A stretch of DNA of 22,627 nucleotides from Deltaproteobacteria bacterium UBA2385 (GCA_002343455.1 DDSR01000199.1:449-23075); one strand, 5' to 3'. Numbered from the stretch's first letter, positions 13,810 through 22,099 are shown. The notes: generated from the letters alone by a model not told the origin. Translations and numbers: made by a program.

Positions 13810-15441
13810 ATGTCCGTCCCCCTCCTCCTGCTCTTCGGCCTGCCCGCGGCGGCCTCCGACGAAGGCCTGCTGGTCGTCGACCTGATCGACGGGACCTCGC
13901 TCGCGGAGGCGCAAGAGCTGAGCGGCCTGCCGCTGCGCTGGGCCAACCCGCGCAGCGAGGACGAGAGCCTCGCCGTGGCCGAGGTCGAGGACCTCCCGGA
14001 GCAAGTCCAGCGGCTGAGCGCCCACCCGCAGATCGAGGCGGTCGAGGCCTCGCTCAGCTACCAGGCGCTGGGCTGGCCGGACGACCCGCTCTACCCGAGC
14101 CAGTGGAACATGCACACCGTCGGGGCGGCCCAGGGCTGGCGCATGGGCGGCGGGCGCGGCGTGACCGTGGCGGTCATCGACACCGGGGTCTCCTCTGTGG
14201 CGGATCTGCAGGGCACCCTGCTGCTCGACGGCTTCTCCTTCGTCCCCGGGCGGGCCAGCGCCGCCGACGACAACGGCCACGGCACCCACGTCGCCGGCAC
14301 CATCGCCCAGACCACGCACAACGGGCTCGGCGCGGTCGGGCTGGCCAACCAGGCCCGGATCCTGCCGCTGAAGGCCCTCGCCGCCCAGGGCGGGGGGCAG
14401 AGCGAGTGGATCGCCAGCGCCATCGACGAGGCGGTCGACCAGGGCGCCGACGTCATCAACCTCTCGCTGGGCGGGCCGCGCTCGGCGGTCATCCAGGTGG
14501 CGGTCGACAAGGCCCTCGCCCGAGGCGTGCTCGTCGTCGCCGCCGCCGGAAACACCGGTCGCGAGGGCGTCGGCTGGCCCGCCAAGGCCGACGGGGTCAT
14601 CGCCGTCAGCGCCACCGGACCCAGCGATACGCTGGCGCCGTACTCCTCCTGGGGAGAGGGCGTCGAGCTCTCCGCCCCGGGTGGGGACAAGCAGCAGGCC
14701 GGTGGCGGCATCGTCCAGGACACGATCGACGCCGGCGCCGAGGGGCACGCCTTCAAGGAGCTGCAGGGCACCAGCATGGCCAGCCCTCACGTCGCCGGGG
14801 CCGCCGCCGTCCTGCTGGGGGCGGGCGCCGGCTCCGCCGCCCACACCGAGCGCCTGCTGAAGCAAGGCGCCGTCGACCTGGGCGAGGCCGGGCCGGACAG
14901 CCGCTTCGGCCACGGTCGCCTGGACCTCGCCGCCAGCGCCCGCATCCTCGTGCAGCAGCGCGGGCTGCTCTTCCTGGCCGGCTCGCTGCTCGCGGCCCTG
15001 ATGGTCGGCTTCGGCGGCGGCTCGCGCCGGCTGCCCATCGCCATCGTCGCCGGCCTCAGCGCCGGGGGGCTCTTCTTCCTGCCGCTGCTACCCCTGCCCC
15101 CCTCGCTCGGCCTGGACCTGCTCGGCCGCCCGCTGCTGGCCTGGCCGACCCCCTTCGTCGGCCCCCGCCTCGCCGCCAACCCGCTCTGGCTCTCGGCCCT
15201 GCTGCCTGCCCTGCTCACCTTCGTGCTGGGACCCACCCGGACGCTGGGCTGGCTGGCCGCGGGCCTCAGCGCGGGCGTCGGCGCCCACCTGATCCACGGC
15301 GCGGTCACCGGCAGCCTCGCCCCCACCTGGCTGCCCGCCTCGGCCGCGACGGCCTGGCTGGGGGTCAACGGCCTGCTCTGCCTGCTCTTCACCCTGGCCG
15401 TGGCCGGCCTCGACCGGCTCCGGCGTGAACGGCGCAGCTGA
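13810..15441 (+). CDS. Subtilisin-like S8 serine protease with C-terminal polytopic membrane domain
   Basis: 543 residues; the ATG follows GAGG at 13800-13803 by 6 bases. Signal peptide MSVPLLLLFGLPAAAS (1-16) is followed by an I9-like propeptide (about 20-85) and then the S8 catalytic domain. The triad is complete: Asp124 in AVIDTGV, His157 in NGHGTHVAGT and Ser322 in GTSMASPHVAG, with oxyanion Asn248 in VVAAAGNTG. Instead of ending after about 380 residues it continues into roughly five transmembrane segments (385-402, 408-430, 455-475, 479-498, 505-535) and a basic tail RLRRERRS. The catalytic domain should face the periplasm. Proteolysis of exported proteins or membrane signalling is likely; the substrate is unknown. 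A small gene follows after 15 bases. Confidence 0.92.
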   Translation: MSVPLLLLFGLPAAASDEGLLVVDLIDGTSLAEAQELSGLPLRWANPRSEDESLAVAEVEDLPEQVQRLSAHPQIEAVEASLSYQALGWPDDPLYPSQWNMHTVGAAQGWRMGGGRGVTVAVIDTGVSSVADLQGTLLLDGFSFVPGRASAADDNGHGTHVAGTIAQTTHNGLGAVGLANQARILPLKALAAQGGGQSEWIASAIDEAVDQGADVINLSLGGPRSAVIQVAVDKALARGVLVVAAAGNTGREGVGWPAKADGVIAVSATGPSDTLAPYSSWGEGVELSAPGGDKQQAGGGIVQDTIDAGAEGHAFKELQGTSMASPHVAGAAAVLLGAGAGSAAHTERLLKQGAVDLGEAGPDSRFGHGRLDLAASARILVQQRGLLFLAGSLLAALMVGFGGGSRRLPIAIVAGLSAGGLFFLPLLPLPPSLGLDLLGRPLLAWPTPFVGPRLAANPLWLSALLPALLTFVLGPTRTLGWLAAGLSAGVGAHLIHGAVTGSLAPTWLPASAATAWLGVNGLLCLLFTLAVAGLDRLRRERRS

Positions 15442-15456
15442 GCGCCCGGGAGTCCC

Positions 15457-15675
15457 ATGTCGTCCACCTCAATCGAAGGCCGCTTGATCCGCGTCGACCT
15501 CGGCACCGGGGCCTGGGTCGTGGAGCAGGCCGACGGTCAGCGCTTCGAGCTCCACGGCAGCGTGCCCGGGGCCCTGGAAGGCAAGCGGGTCCGCGTGCGC
15601 GGGAGGCCCAGCGCGCTGCACAGCGCCGCGATGGCCGGAGCGCCCTTCGACGTGCAGAGCATCGAGCCGGCCTGA
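15457..15675 (+). CDS. Small OB-fold-like protein, unknown function
   Basis: 72 residues; the ATG has GGGAG 5 bases upstream and starts 15 bases after the protease stop, probably co-transcribed with it. The sequence reads as short strands (EGRLIRVDL, AWVVEQADGQRFELHG, KRVRVRGRPS, FDVQSIEP), matching a compact five-strand OB or DUF5818-like barrel. There is no signal peptide or membrane segment. The name is a fold guess only. It converges on the mechanosensitive-channel gene, 16 bases between stops. Confidence 0.7.
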   Translation: MSSTSIEGRLIRVDLGTGAWVVEQADGQRFELHGSVPGALEGKRVRVRGRPSALHSAAMAGAPFDVQSIEPA

Positions 15676-15691
15676 GTCTCGCTGCCCGACA

Positions 15692-17185
15692 TCACTCGTT
15701 GAGCAGGTCCGCCTCCTCGCCCCGGATCCGCTCGGCCTGCACCTGCTCCTGCAGCTCCTCGGTGGCGCGGATCTCCACGACCGGCGCCGTGTCGAGCGGC
15801 ACGGGCGACTTGACCTTGGGCACCGCGGTCACCTGGGTCATCGTCACCCGGTAGATGGGCTCCGGCAGATCGAAGCCCGCGCGGTCGAAGGCCTCCTTGA
15901 CCCGACGGATGGCCTCGGTGCGCACAGCCAGGAAGTTGTGGTCGCGCTGGTTCACCCAGCCGAAGACCTGCACGATGACGCTGCTGTCGCCCAGCGCTTC
16001 GATGCGGATGCTCGGTGCCGGCTCTGCGGACACACCCGGCATCTCGGCGAGGGTCTTGAGGCCGCAGGAAAACACATCCCGCAGGTTCTCCTCCACGCCC
16101 ACGCCCACCGCGAAGTCGAAGCGCCGGTGGGGGTTGCGCGAGAAGTTGGTGAGCGCGCCCTTGAACACCGTGGCGTTTGGCAGGAACACGTGGTTCCCGT
16201 CCAGCGTCATCAGCAGGGTGTTGCGGGTGGTCAGGCGCACCACGACGCCCGTGACGCCCGCCACCTCGATGATGTCGTCCTTGGCGAAGGGCTGCTGAAG
16301 CGCAAGCAGCAGGCCCGCCAGATAGTTCTCGACGATGTCCTGGAAGGCAAAGCCCACAGCGAGGCCGAACACGCCGGCTGTGCCCACCACGGCCCCGACG
16401 AGGCTTGTGGCGTCGAGCAGCTCGAGCGCGATCAGCACGCCGACGACCACGATCACCAGGCGCAGTACCCGCGCCACGGTGGACCGCACCATCGGCCCCT
16501 CCGAGATGCGCGTCCAGCGTGAGATCCGACGGTCGACCCAGGAACCCAGCACCCAGAACACCGCCATCACGGTGAGGCCGAGCAACAGCAGGGGGATCCG
16601 CGCCACCAGCGACTGCAGCAGCGACCAGGCCTCCTCCACCGCTGGCTTGAGCCGCGCGTTCACATCCGTGGTGGTTCGGAGGCCCTCGGCCTCCACCCAG
16701 ACCACGTCCGGCGAGGCCTTGGCCAGCTCGATGGCCTGATTCCGCTGCTCCTGGTCGGCCACCTGGCCCGCGAGGGTCACCACCCCATGATCCACCGTCG
16801 CCTGGACGCCGCGGAAGGCGTTGACCTCTCCAAACAACCCGTTCAGGCGGGCGGCCACACTGTCGTCTCTGGAAGCCTGCTGGTCGGCCGCCGATGTGGC
16901 CGGATCGACCTTGAGCAGGTTGTCGACAAAGCGGGTGCCCGGCACGGTGGCAGCAAGCGCTGCGGCCTCGGTGCGCGCCTCGCTGGTGGGCACCGTGCCC
17001 GAGAGGCGCACCACGCCGTGGGCCTGGCTGACGGCGATGCCGGCAAAGCGTTGCACCTCGGCGAACACGGCGCGCAGATCGTCGAGCGGATCGGGAGCCT
17101 CCTCCACCTGCACCACTGGGGGCAGCTCGAGCGCGTCCCCATCCTGGGCCTGCGCGGCGAGCAGCAAGGCGATCAGCAGGAACAC
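15692..17185 (-). CDS. Mechanosensitive ion channel (MscS family) with two N-terminal BON domains
   Basis: 497 residues from GTG at 17185; the SD is weak. MFLLIALLLAAQAQ is a signal peptide. Two BON domains follow (about 34-95 and 108-170), each with the G-V-V-x-L-x-G-x-V core (HGVVRLSGTV, HGVVTLAGQV), which should lie in the periplasm and may bind lipid or peptidoglycan. Transmembrane helices are near 197-214, 240-257 and 260-293. The pore-lining helix and beta domain are classic MscS: GLAVGFAFQDIVENYLAG, then FAKDDIIEVAGVTGVV and FLPNATVFKGALTNFSR. The C-terminal region (to 497) is cytoplasmic. It should gate on membrane tension, with the BON pair perhaps sensing the envelope. Its codon choice looks less GC-extreme than its neighbours. 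Confidence 0.92.
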   Translation of the reverse strand: MFLLIALLLAAQAQDGDALELPPVVQVEEAPDPLDDLRAVFAEVQRFAGIAVSQAHGVVRLSGTVPTSEARTEAAALAATVPGTRFVDNLLKVDPATSAADQQASRDDSVAARLNGLFGEVNAFRGVQATVDHGVVTLAGQVADQEQRNQAIELAKASPDVVWVEAEGLRTTTDVNARLKPAVEEAWSLLQSLVARIPLLLLGLTVMAVFWVLGSWVDRRISRWTRISEGPMVRSTVARVLRLVIVVVGVLIALELLDATSLVGAVVGTAGVFGLAVGFAFQDIVENYLAGLLLALQQPFAKDDIIEVAGVTGVVVRLTTRNTLLMTLDGNHVFLPNATVFKGALTNFSRNPHRRFDFAVGVGVEENLRDVFSCGLKTLAEMPGVSAEPAPSIRIEALGDSSVIVQVFGWVNQRDHNFLAVRTEAIRRVKEAFDRAGFDLPEPIYRVTMTQVTAVPKVKSPVPLDTAPVVEIRATEELQEQVQAERIRGEEADLLNE

Positions 17186-17568
17186 GAGACATCCAGCAGT
17201 CCAGAAGGCCTATGGTGCCGCCGCGCCGGGAGCGACCCGCGCATGGCCGGACGACTCCGGATCCGCGAGCCTCGCTGCTTGCAGCTCACCGCGTCGCCGA
17301 GATCGGGTCGCGCAGTTGATGCATCGCGGGCGAGGTCCACTGCGACTCGGAGCTGGGAGGGTGAGGCGCGGTCGGTGCAGGGGAATTGGAATTGAAACGA
17401 CCTGACTCCGATTCCCGATTCCACGGAGAGCGGCAAGTCCACGTCCAGCGCGCCCAAGGGCGGCGCCCAAGGCACCGGGTTGATCGGCCCACGGGCCTCG
17501 TGCTACGGCCGGGGAGCGCGCCCGCACCGCAGTCCGAGCAGTGCCGACGGAGCCGCGCTGGAGCGAGG
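17186..17568. other. 383-base gap between divergent genes
   Basis: This is the largest gene-free stretch, between the divergently read channel (start 17185, minus) and methyltransferase (start 17569, plus). It should carry both promoters, which I cannot place with confidence. Visible content is an AT-richer patch at 17382-17422 that forms an inverted repeat, a gatgcatc palindrome at 17318-17325, and a direct repeat gcgcccaagg at 17450-17459 and 17463-17472. Open frames here lack an SD and family resemblance and are treated as spurious. Confidence 0.6.
17382..17422. promoter_or_regulatory. Interrupted inverted repeat in an AT-richer patch
   Basis: ggaat-t-ggaat (17382-17392) pairs with attcc-cg-attcc (17411-17422), two 5-bp helices separated by a small internal loop, with an 18-base loop. 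The two half-sites are also direct repeats, which would suit a dimeric regulator as well as an RNA hairpin. It lies about 150 bases before the methyltransferase and 197 from the channel start. Confidence 0.35.
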
Positions 17569-18108
17569 ATGTCCGCCCCTGAGGTCCCCTACGATCGCCA
17601 CTACCGGGAGTCCGAGGCCGCCTGCGGTCCTCCCTTTGTCGAGCTGGTGACCTTCGCCGAGGCACACCTGAAGCCGGGCGACACCGTGCTTGACCTCGGC
17701 TGCGGCCAGGGACGCGACGCGCTCGTGTACGCCCGCCTGGGCGCTCGTGTACACGGTGTGGACGTGTCCGCTGTGGGCATCGAGCAGCTCCAGGCCGCGG
17801 CGACCGCCGAGGCGCTGTCCTTGACCACCGAAGTCGCAGACCTGGTGGACTATCGCCCCTCGGGTCGCTTCGACGTGGTGATCCTCGACAGGGTGCTGCA
17901 CATGCTCCCTGACGACGACACGCGCCGGCGGGTGCTCCACCTGGCCATGGCCTGCACCGGTTCGGGAGGGCACGTGCTGGTCGCCGACGAGCCCAAGCAC
18001 CGCGAGCTCATCCGTGGGGCCTTGCTCGCGGGCAGCTGGCAGCTCGTCAAGGACACCCGGAATCGCACCTTCGCCCGGAAGCCAGGAGCGGGGAGCCCCG
18101 CCGGCTGA
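17569..18108 (+). CDS. Class I SAM-dependent methyltransferase (TehB/UbiE-like)
   Basis: 179 residues from ATG at 17569, with GGAG 5 bases upstream; the open frame continues 5' to 17386 but lacks resemblance and SD there. The Rossmann SAM-binding core is clear: VLDLGCGQG (residues 40-48, motif I), an acidic Asp65 in VHGVDVS ending strand 2, and FDVVILDRVLHML (motif IV region). GSGGHVLVADEPKH follows. The start PYDRHYRESEAACG and the short length match small TehB-like or thiopurine-type methyltransferases, which methylate small molecules or detoxify oxyanions. The substrate is not determinable. It converges on the ASH-domain lipoprotein gene with 61 bases between. Codon use resembles the channel gene more than the neighbours further out. 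Confidence 0.87.
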   Translation: MSAPEVPYDRHYRESEAACGPPFVELVTFAEAHLKPGDTVLDLGCGQGRDALVYARLGARVHGVDVSAVGIEQLQAAATAEALSLTTEVADLVDYRPSGRFDVVILDRVLHMLPDDDTRRRVLHLAMACTGSGGHVLVADEPKHRELIRGALLAGSWQLVKDTRNRTFARKPGAGSPAG

Positions 18109-18118
18109 GTTCGCCACA

Positions 18119-18155
18119 GCCGAGCGCCCCGGTCAGCTCGAGGGCGCCACTCGGC
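18119..18155. terminator. Candidate bidirectional terminator hairpin
   Basis: gccgag at 18119-18124 and ctcggc at 18150-18155 form a 6-bp stem, extended by cgcc/ggcg (18125-18128 and 18143-18146) across a small bulge. It lies between the convergent methyltransferase and lipoprotein genes. A second short hairpin, cccc-tca-gggg, covers the lipoprotein stop at 18166-18176. There is no U-tract, so rho-independent function is uncertain. Confidence 0.35.
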
Positions 18156-18169
18156 CGCACCCACACCCC

Positions 18170-19582
18170 TCAGGGGATCTCGATCACGAAGCTCTCTTCG
18201 TAGACCACCGAGGGCCAGGGCCCGGCGTAGCTGGCGTCGTAGCAGGCGTGGTCCGGACAGGCCGACTTGCAGAAGCCGGCGACCCCGTCCTGGCTGCGGC
18301 TGGTGCCGAAGTGCAGGCGGATCGGGTCCAGCGCGGTGTCGCAGTAGTTGTAGTCGGTGACCACCACCCGCACGGTCTGGCCGACGCTGGCGTCCAGCAG
18401 GATCGGCGGCAGGGTGTCCCGGGTGTGGTTGGTGTCGCTGTAGACCAGCGCGCCGTCCAGGTAGACGCTGATGTCGTCGTCGACCGAGAACCACTCGTAG
18501 GCGGTGCCCCCGCCGGAGAGGGTGTAGATGATCGGCTCTTCGGGATCCCAGACGACGATGTCGACGCTGTCCTGGCCGAGCAGCCCGTCGGTGTCCAGGC
18601 AGCGCACGCTGAGCGTCTGTTCGCCGACCGGCAGGGCCACCGCCGTGATGGCGAAGGCGCCGTCCGAGGCGGGCGAGGCTGTTCCGACGGGGGTGCTGCC
18701 GGCGTAGGCGAGGCAGACCAGCGCGGTCGCTGGGTCCTCGCTGTCGTAGACGACACCGGTCACAGCGACCGACTCGGTGCTGAGGTAGTAGTCCCCCCAG
18801 TCCGGCGTGCTGATCGAGACCACCGGCGCGGTGCTGCCCTTGGGCTCATCCCCGGCGTTGCCGAGCAGGCTGATGCTGGCCTTGCGGGCGCCCGGATCGT
18901 TGCTGGTCAGGGTCAGCTCGCCGGTCCAGGAGCTGCTGTCCGTCGGCGCGAAGTCGACGCTGAGCAGGGCGCTGACCCCCGACGGCATCTCGTAGGGCAG
19001 GCCGGCCCCGCCCGGCAGCGACCAGGCGAAGACCCCCTCCAGGCCGCTGTCGAGCTCGATCTCCTCGATCTTCAGCGTCCCGCTGCCCCGGGCGGTGATC
19101 TCCACCGTCTTGGTCGCCACCGTGCCCGGCGTCACATCGCCGAACCACAGGATGCTGGGGTTGAGGTCGATCTCGGGCTCGACGCCCATCCCGCTGAGGT
19201 CCACCGAGACGATCGGGCGGTCCTCCTGGTTGGTGTGCAGCTCGATGCGGCCGAAGTCCATCCCGACCGCGTCGGGGGCGTAGCGGACCGAGAGGGCCAC
19301 CTCATCGGCCTTGCCGACCTCCAGGGCGCTGAGCTCGACATCGGAGAAATCACTTGAGCTTGTGCCGTCCAAGGCCGCGAGATCAATCAACAAAGGGGCA
19401 GATCCCACGTTGAGGAGCGAGACCGTCGCGGTCGAGGCCATGCCGACCACCACGTCCCCGAAGTGGATGCCCGAGGCGGCCACCTCGAGCTCGGGGGTCC
19501 CGGACTTCACCGAGTAGTCGCTGCAGGCCGCGAGCAGGAGGAGCAGGCTCATGCCCGCCAGTGTGGCACAGTCCGCGCGCAT
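18170..19582 (-). CDS. Lipoprotein with two ASH/choice-of-anchor D-type domains
   Basis: 470 residues from ATG at 19582, which shares one base with the upstream stop (TGATG). An alternative ATG at 19552 (residue 11) gives a tighter lipoprotein signal. LLLLLAAC holds the lipobox cysteine at residue 20. Residues about 31-134 and 135-240 are two beta-sandwich domains of the ASH/HYDIN-like type (each with F-G-D-V near its start), common in surface proteins of Myxococcota and Planctomycetes. A third beta domain follows (about 248-345). The C-terminal part is Asp/Tyr-rich with a Cys cluster (FCKSACPDHACYD). It should be tethered to a membrane, facing the periplasm or cell surface. Adhesion or structural roles are usual guesses. 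It is last in the four-gene minus-strand run. Confidence 0.82.
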   Translation of the reverse strand: MRADCATLAGMSLLLLLAACSDYSVKSGTPELEVAASGIHFGDVVVGMASTATVSLLNVGSAPLLIDLAALDGTSSSDFSDVELSALEVGKADEVALSVRYAPDAVGMDFGRIELHTNQEDRPIVSVDLSGMGVEPEIDLNPSILWFGDVTPGTVATKTVEITARGSGTLKIEEIELDSGLEGVFAWSLPGGAGLPYEMPSGVSALLSVDFAPTDSSSWTGELTLTSNDPGARKASISLLGNAGDEPKGSTAPVVSISTPDWGDYYLSTESVAVTGVVYDSEDPATALVCLAYAGSTPVGTASPASDGAFAITAVALPVGEQTLSVRCLDTDGLLGQDSVDIVVWDPEEPIIYTLSGGGTAYEWFSVDDDISVYLDGALVYSDTNHTRDTLPPILLDASVGQTVRVVVTDYNYCDTALDPIRLHFGTSRSQDGVAGFCKSACPDHACYDASYAGPWPSVVYEESFVIEIP

Positions 19583-20202
19583 CAGCGATCGCCCTGACGC
19601 TCGGCCTGGCGCTCGGCCTGGAGCTGGCGCTCCTGCTCGGCCGTGACCTCGGGAGTGGGGGCCCCCTGGATGGCGTGATGGGCGCCCATCTCGATGCTCT
19701 GCAGCAGCGCCTTGAACTCGGCGTCGGGCTCCAGCGCGTGGATCGGCCGGAAGAGGTTGATCTCCTCGATAAGCAGGTCCCGCACCTCCTGCTCGGGCCG
19801 CGGGCCCATCGCCCGCTCCAGCCGCATCGCGATGCTCTCGGCCTGCAGGGCGAGCTGCTCCTGGCCGTCGGCCCGCAGGCGGGTGCCCACCTCGCGCCAG
19901 CGATGGGCGTCCCGCTCGGCATGCTGCGCCACGGGCTCCTCAGCCTTCCAGCGCGCGACCGCCTCGGGGCTGGTGTCGACCTGCTCTTGGGGCTCGGGCT
20001 CCTGGGGCACGGGCTCCTGGGGAGGAGCGGGAGAGGCCCGAACCACGGGCGCGGGAGAGGCCTTCGCAGCCGCCTTGGAAGGCGAGCTCACCGCGGGCGC
20101 GACGGCGGGCTCCTCCAGCGCGGTCGCCCGAAAGAGGACGACCGCCAGGATCACCCCGGCGAGGCCAGCCAGCGCCAGCGTCAGCGCGCCCCTGGCCTGC
20201 AC
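19582..20202 (-). CDS. Membrane-anchored protein with Pro/Ala linker and helical domain
   Basis: 206 residues from GTG at 20202; the upstream thiolase stop is one base away, and GGGG followed by TGAGG precede the start. A single hydrophobic helix (residues about 6-25, LTLALAGLAGVILAVVLF) is an N-terminal anchor. It is followed by a Pro/Ala/Gln-rich linker (30-75), then about 130 residues of charged, Gln/Glu/Arg-rich helix with coiled-coil character, ending AERQAERQGDR. I do not recognise the family. Position suggests a periplasmic protein co-expressed with the thiolase and the downstream lipoprotein. Confidence 0.72.
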   Translation of the reverse strand: MQARGALTLALAGLAGVILAVVLFRATALEEPAVAPAVSSPSKAAAKASPAPVVRASPAPPQEPVPQEPEPQEQVDTSPEAVARWKAEEPVAQHAERDAHRWREVGTRLRADGQEQLALQAESIAMRLERAMGPRPEQEVRDLLIEEINLFRPIHALEPDAEFKALLQSIEMGAHHAIQGAPTPEVTAEQERQLQAERQAERQGDR

Positions 20203-20203
20203 C

Positions 20204-21466
20204 TCAATCCCCGTTGCGCAGGGCCAGGCTGACCGCGGTCTTGTCGTCGCCGCCCATGTTGGCCGTCAACCCCCAGACCGGGGTCGTCGGGACCTGGTAG
20301 GAGCCGCACAGGCCCTTCATCTGGCGGTAGACCTCCAGCACCTGCTTGACGCCCGTCGCGCCGACCGGGTGGCCGAAGCCGATCAGGCCGCCGCCGGTGT
20401 TGACCGGGAGCTGGCCGTTGATGGCCGTGATGCCCTCGGCGCAGAGGCGGGCCGCGTCCCGGCGCGAGCAGAGGCCGATCGCCTCGTACGAGAGCAGCTC
20501 GGCCACGGTGAAGCAGTCGTGGACTTCGGCCACGCCGATGTCGTCGACGTCGATGCCGGCCTCGGCCTTGGCCTGGCGCATGGCCATGGCCACCGTCGGC
20601 AGCGAGGTGGGGTCCCCGTCCTCGTAGAGGCTGGCCACCGCGTGGCCGCGGCCCCGCACCTCGACCGCGTCGGCCGGGCGCAGGCCCAGGGCGGCGAGGC
20701 CCTGCTCGCTGACCATCAGCAGGGCGCTGGCCCCGTCGCTGACCTGCGAGCAGTCGCTGATCTTCAGCCAGGGGGCCAGGTCCTCGTTGGCCAGGAAGTT
20801 CGGGTTGTTCTCGCCCGCGGTGCTGGCCACCTCGTAGCTCATGGTGCGCTTCACCATATGGGCCAGCGGGTTGCGGTTGGCGTTGCCGTAGGCCTTGACC
20901 GCGAAGTGGGCCAGGTCCTCGTCGTTGAGGCCCCAGGCCTGGTTGCAGGCCTTGATGCGGGCGGCGAAGAGGGCCGGGAAGGTGAACTCGTCGATGCTGC
21001 GCTGCCGGTCGTAGTCCGCCGCGCGGGCGAGGTAGTCCGCGCCGACCCGGGCGCTCTCGTTGGTCTGGACCTCGACCCCGGCGGCCAGCACCGTGTCGGC
21101 GCCCGAGGCGATCGCGTCGATGCCGGCCAGGACCGCCAGCCCGCCCGAGGCGCAGGCCGCTTCCAGGCGAGCCGCCGGCTTGCCGGCGAAGGCCGGGTGG
21201 GCGCCGGCCAGGGCGCTGCCCAGGTGGCCCTGCCGCACGAAGAGCTCGCCCACGAAGTTGCCGACGTACAGGCGATCGACCGAGGCCGGATCGACCCGGG
21301 TCTGGGCCAGCGCCGCCCCCACCGCGTCCTTGAGGAGCTGGTGGATGGTCGGGTTGTCGCGCACGCCGAAGTCGGGGTGCTTCTTCCAGATGAAGTCGGG
21401 GTGCCCCTTGCCGATGAAGGGGGTGTGGGCGCCTCCGACGATGAAGACGCGACGGGCGAGGGCCAT
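20204..21466 (-). CDS. Thiolase / acetyl-CoA acetyltransferase, SCP2-type
   Basis: 420 residues. The ATG at 21466 has AAGGAG 5 bases upstream, so I prefer it over the in-frame extension to 21505. Thiolases of this class make or cleave 3-ketoacyl-CoA. Cys105 in LEAACASGG is the acyl-accepting cysteine. His316 in VHDCFTVAE is the SCP2-type motif replacing the NEAF of classical thiolases. His366 in GFGHPVGATG completes the site. VNTGGGLIGFGHP is strongly conserved. Length is normal. It could act in fatty acid degradation, polyhydroxyalkanoate or sterol-like metabolism; the sequence does not decide. The SRPBCC-like gene lies 45 bases upstream in the same direction and could carry a lipid ligand. 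Confidence 0.93.
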   Translation of the reverse strand: MALARRVFIVGGAHTPFIGKGHPDFIWKKHPDFGVRDNPTIHQLLKDAVGAALAQTRVDPASVDRLYVGNFVGELFVRQGHLGSALAGAHPAFAGKPAARLEAACASGGLAVLAGIDAIASGADTVLAAGVEVQTNESARVGADYLARAADYDRQRSIDEFTFPALFAARIKACNQAWGLNDEDLAHFAVKAYGNANRNPLAHMVKRTMSYEVASTAGENNPNFLANEDLAPWLKISDCSQVSDGASALLMVSEQGLAALGLRPADAVEVRGRGHAVASLYEDGDPTSLPTVAMAMRQAKAEAGIDVDDIGVAEVHDCFTVAELLSYEAIGLCSRRDAARLCAEGITAINGQLPVNTGGGLIGFGHPVGATGVKQVLEVYRQMKGLCGSYQVPTTPVWGLTANMGGDDKTAVSLALRNGD

Positions 21467-21511
21467 GGCTGCTCCTTGTTCGGCCAGAGTGGGGCCGGCC
21501 GGCACCCGCGT

Positions 21512-22099
21512 CTATCCCGGACCGCGCGCCGCGGCCGCCTCGGCGCGGGCCTTCATCCCTCCCAGCAAGGACCGCGTCCCCTTCTCCTGCATCTGGCGCC
21601 GCACCCAGCCCTCCTCGCCCTCGGCCGAGACCGCCGCGGTGTAGACGATGCGGCTGCCCCCGGGTCGGCTGAGCACCTGGTAGCTGCCCCCCGAGCTCTT
21701 CAGGGAGCTGGGCCGCGAGGGGTCGAGCTCGTAGGTGCACCAGCGCCCGGCCCGGTCCACCACGTACAGGGTGCTGAACTCGACGCTGACCCCGGCGATC
21801 CCCATCACCCAGCGCACCCCCAGGCGCCCGGGCTCGTCCAGGTAGACCTCGGCCTGCTTGAGGGCGGAGATGTCACCGACCCGCGCCTTGACGTCCATGA
21901 CGGCCGCGAAGGTCGTGTCGGGGTCGGCGGCGACGTCCACCACCACCACCGTCGGGCTCCCCTCGCCCTCCCCGCGCCGCAAGACCACCTCGCCGGTGGC
22001 CAGCACGCCCAGCTCTTCCGCGCTCAGGGTCGGGGCGGGAGGAGGCCCCGCCCAGGCCAGGGAGGACACGACGAGCAGGGCGTACAGCGACGAGAGCAT
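21512..22099 (-). CDS. Secreted SRPBCC/START-like protein
   Basis: 195 residues. ATG at 22099, with GGAG 5 bases upstream; the longer open frame to 22270 is antisense to a divergent gene. MLSSLYALLVVSSLAWA is a signal peptide. The mature part has the START/polyketide-cyclase pattern: TVVVVDVAADPDTTFAAVMD at the entry, WVMGIAGVSVEFSTLYVVDR, and SSGGSYQVLSRPGGSRIVY before a long C-terminal helix. This fold usually holds a lipid or other hydrophobic ligand, here most likely in the periplasm. It is the first gene of the run that contains the thiolase, so a lipid-related role is plausible but not shown. Confidence 0.78.
   Translation of the reverse strand: MLSSLYALLVVSSLAWAGPPPAPTLSAEELGVLATGEVVLRRGEGEGSPTVVVVDVAADPDTTFAAVMDVKARVGDISALKQAEVYLDEPGRLGVRWVMGIAGVSVEFSTLYVVDRAGRWCTYELDPSRPSSLKSSGGSYQVLSRPGGSRIVYTAAVSAEGEEGWVRRQMQEKGTRSLLGGMKARAEAAAARGPG

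Noticed and set aside
17386..17568. 5' extension of the methyltransferase frame
   Set aside because: No SD and no family likeness; ATG 17569 is well supported.
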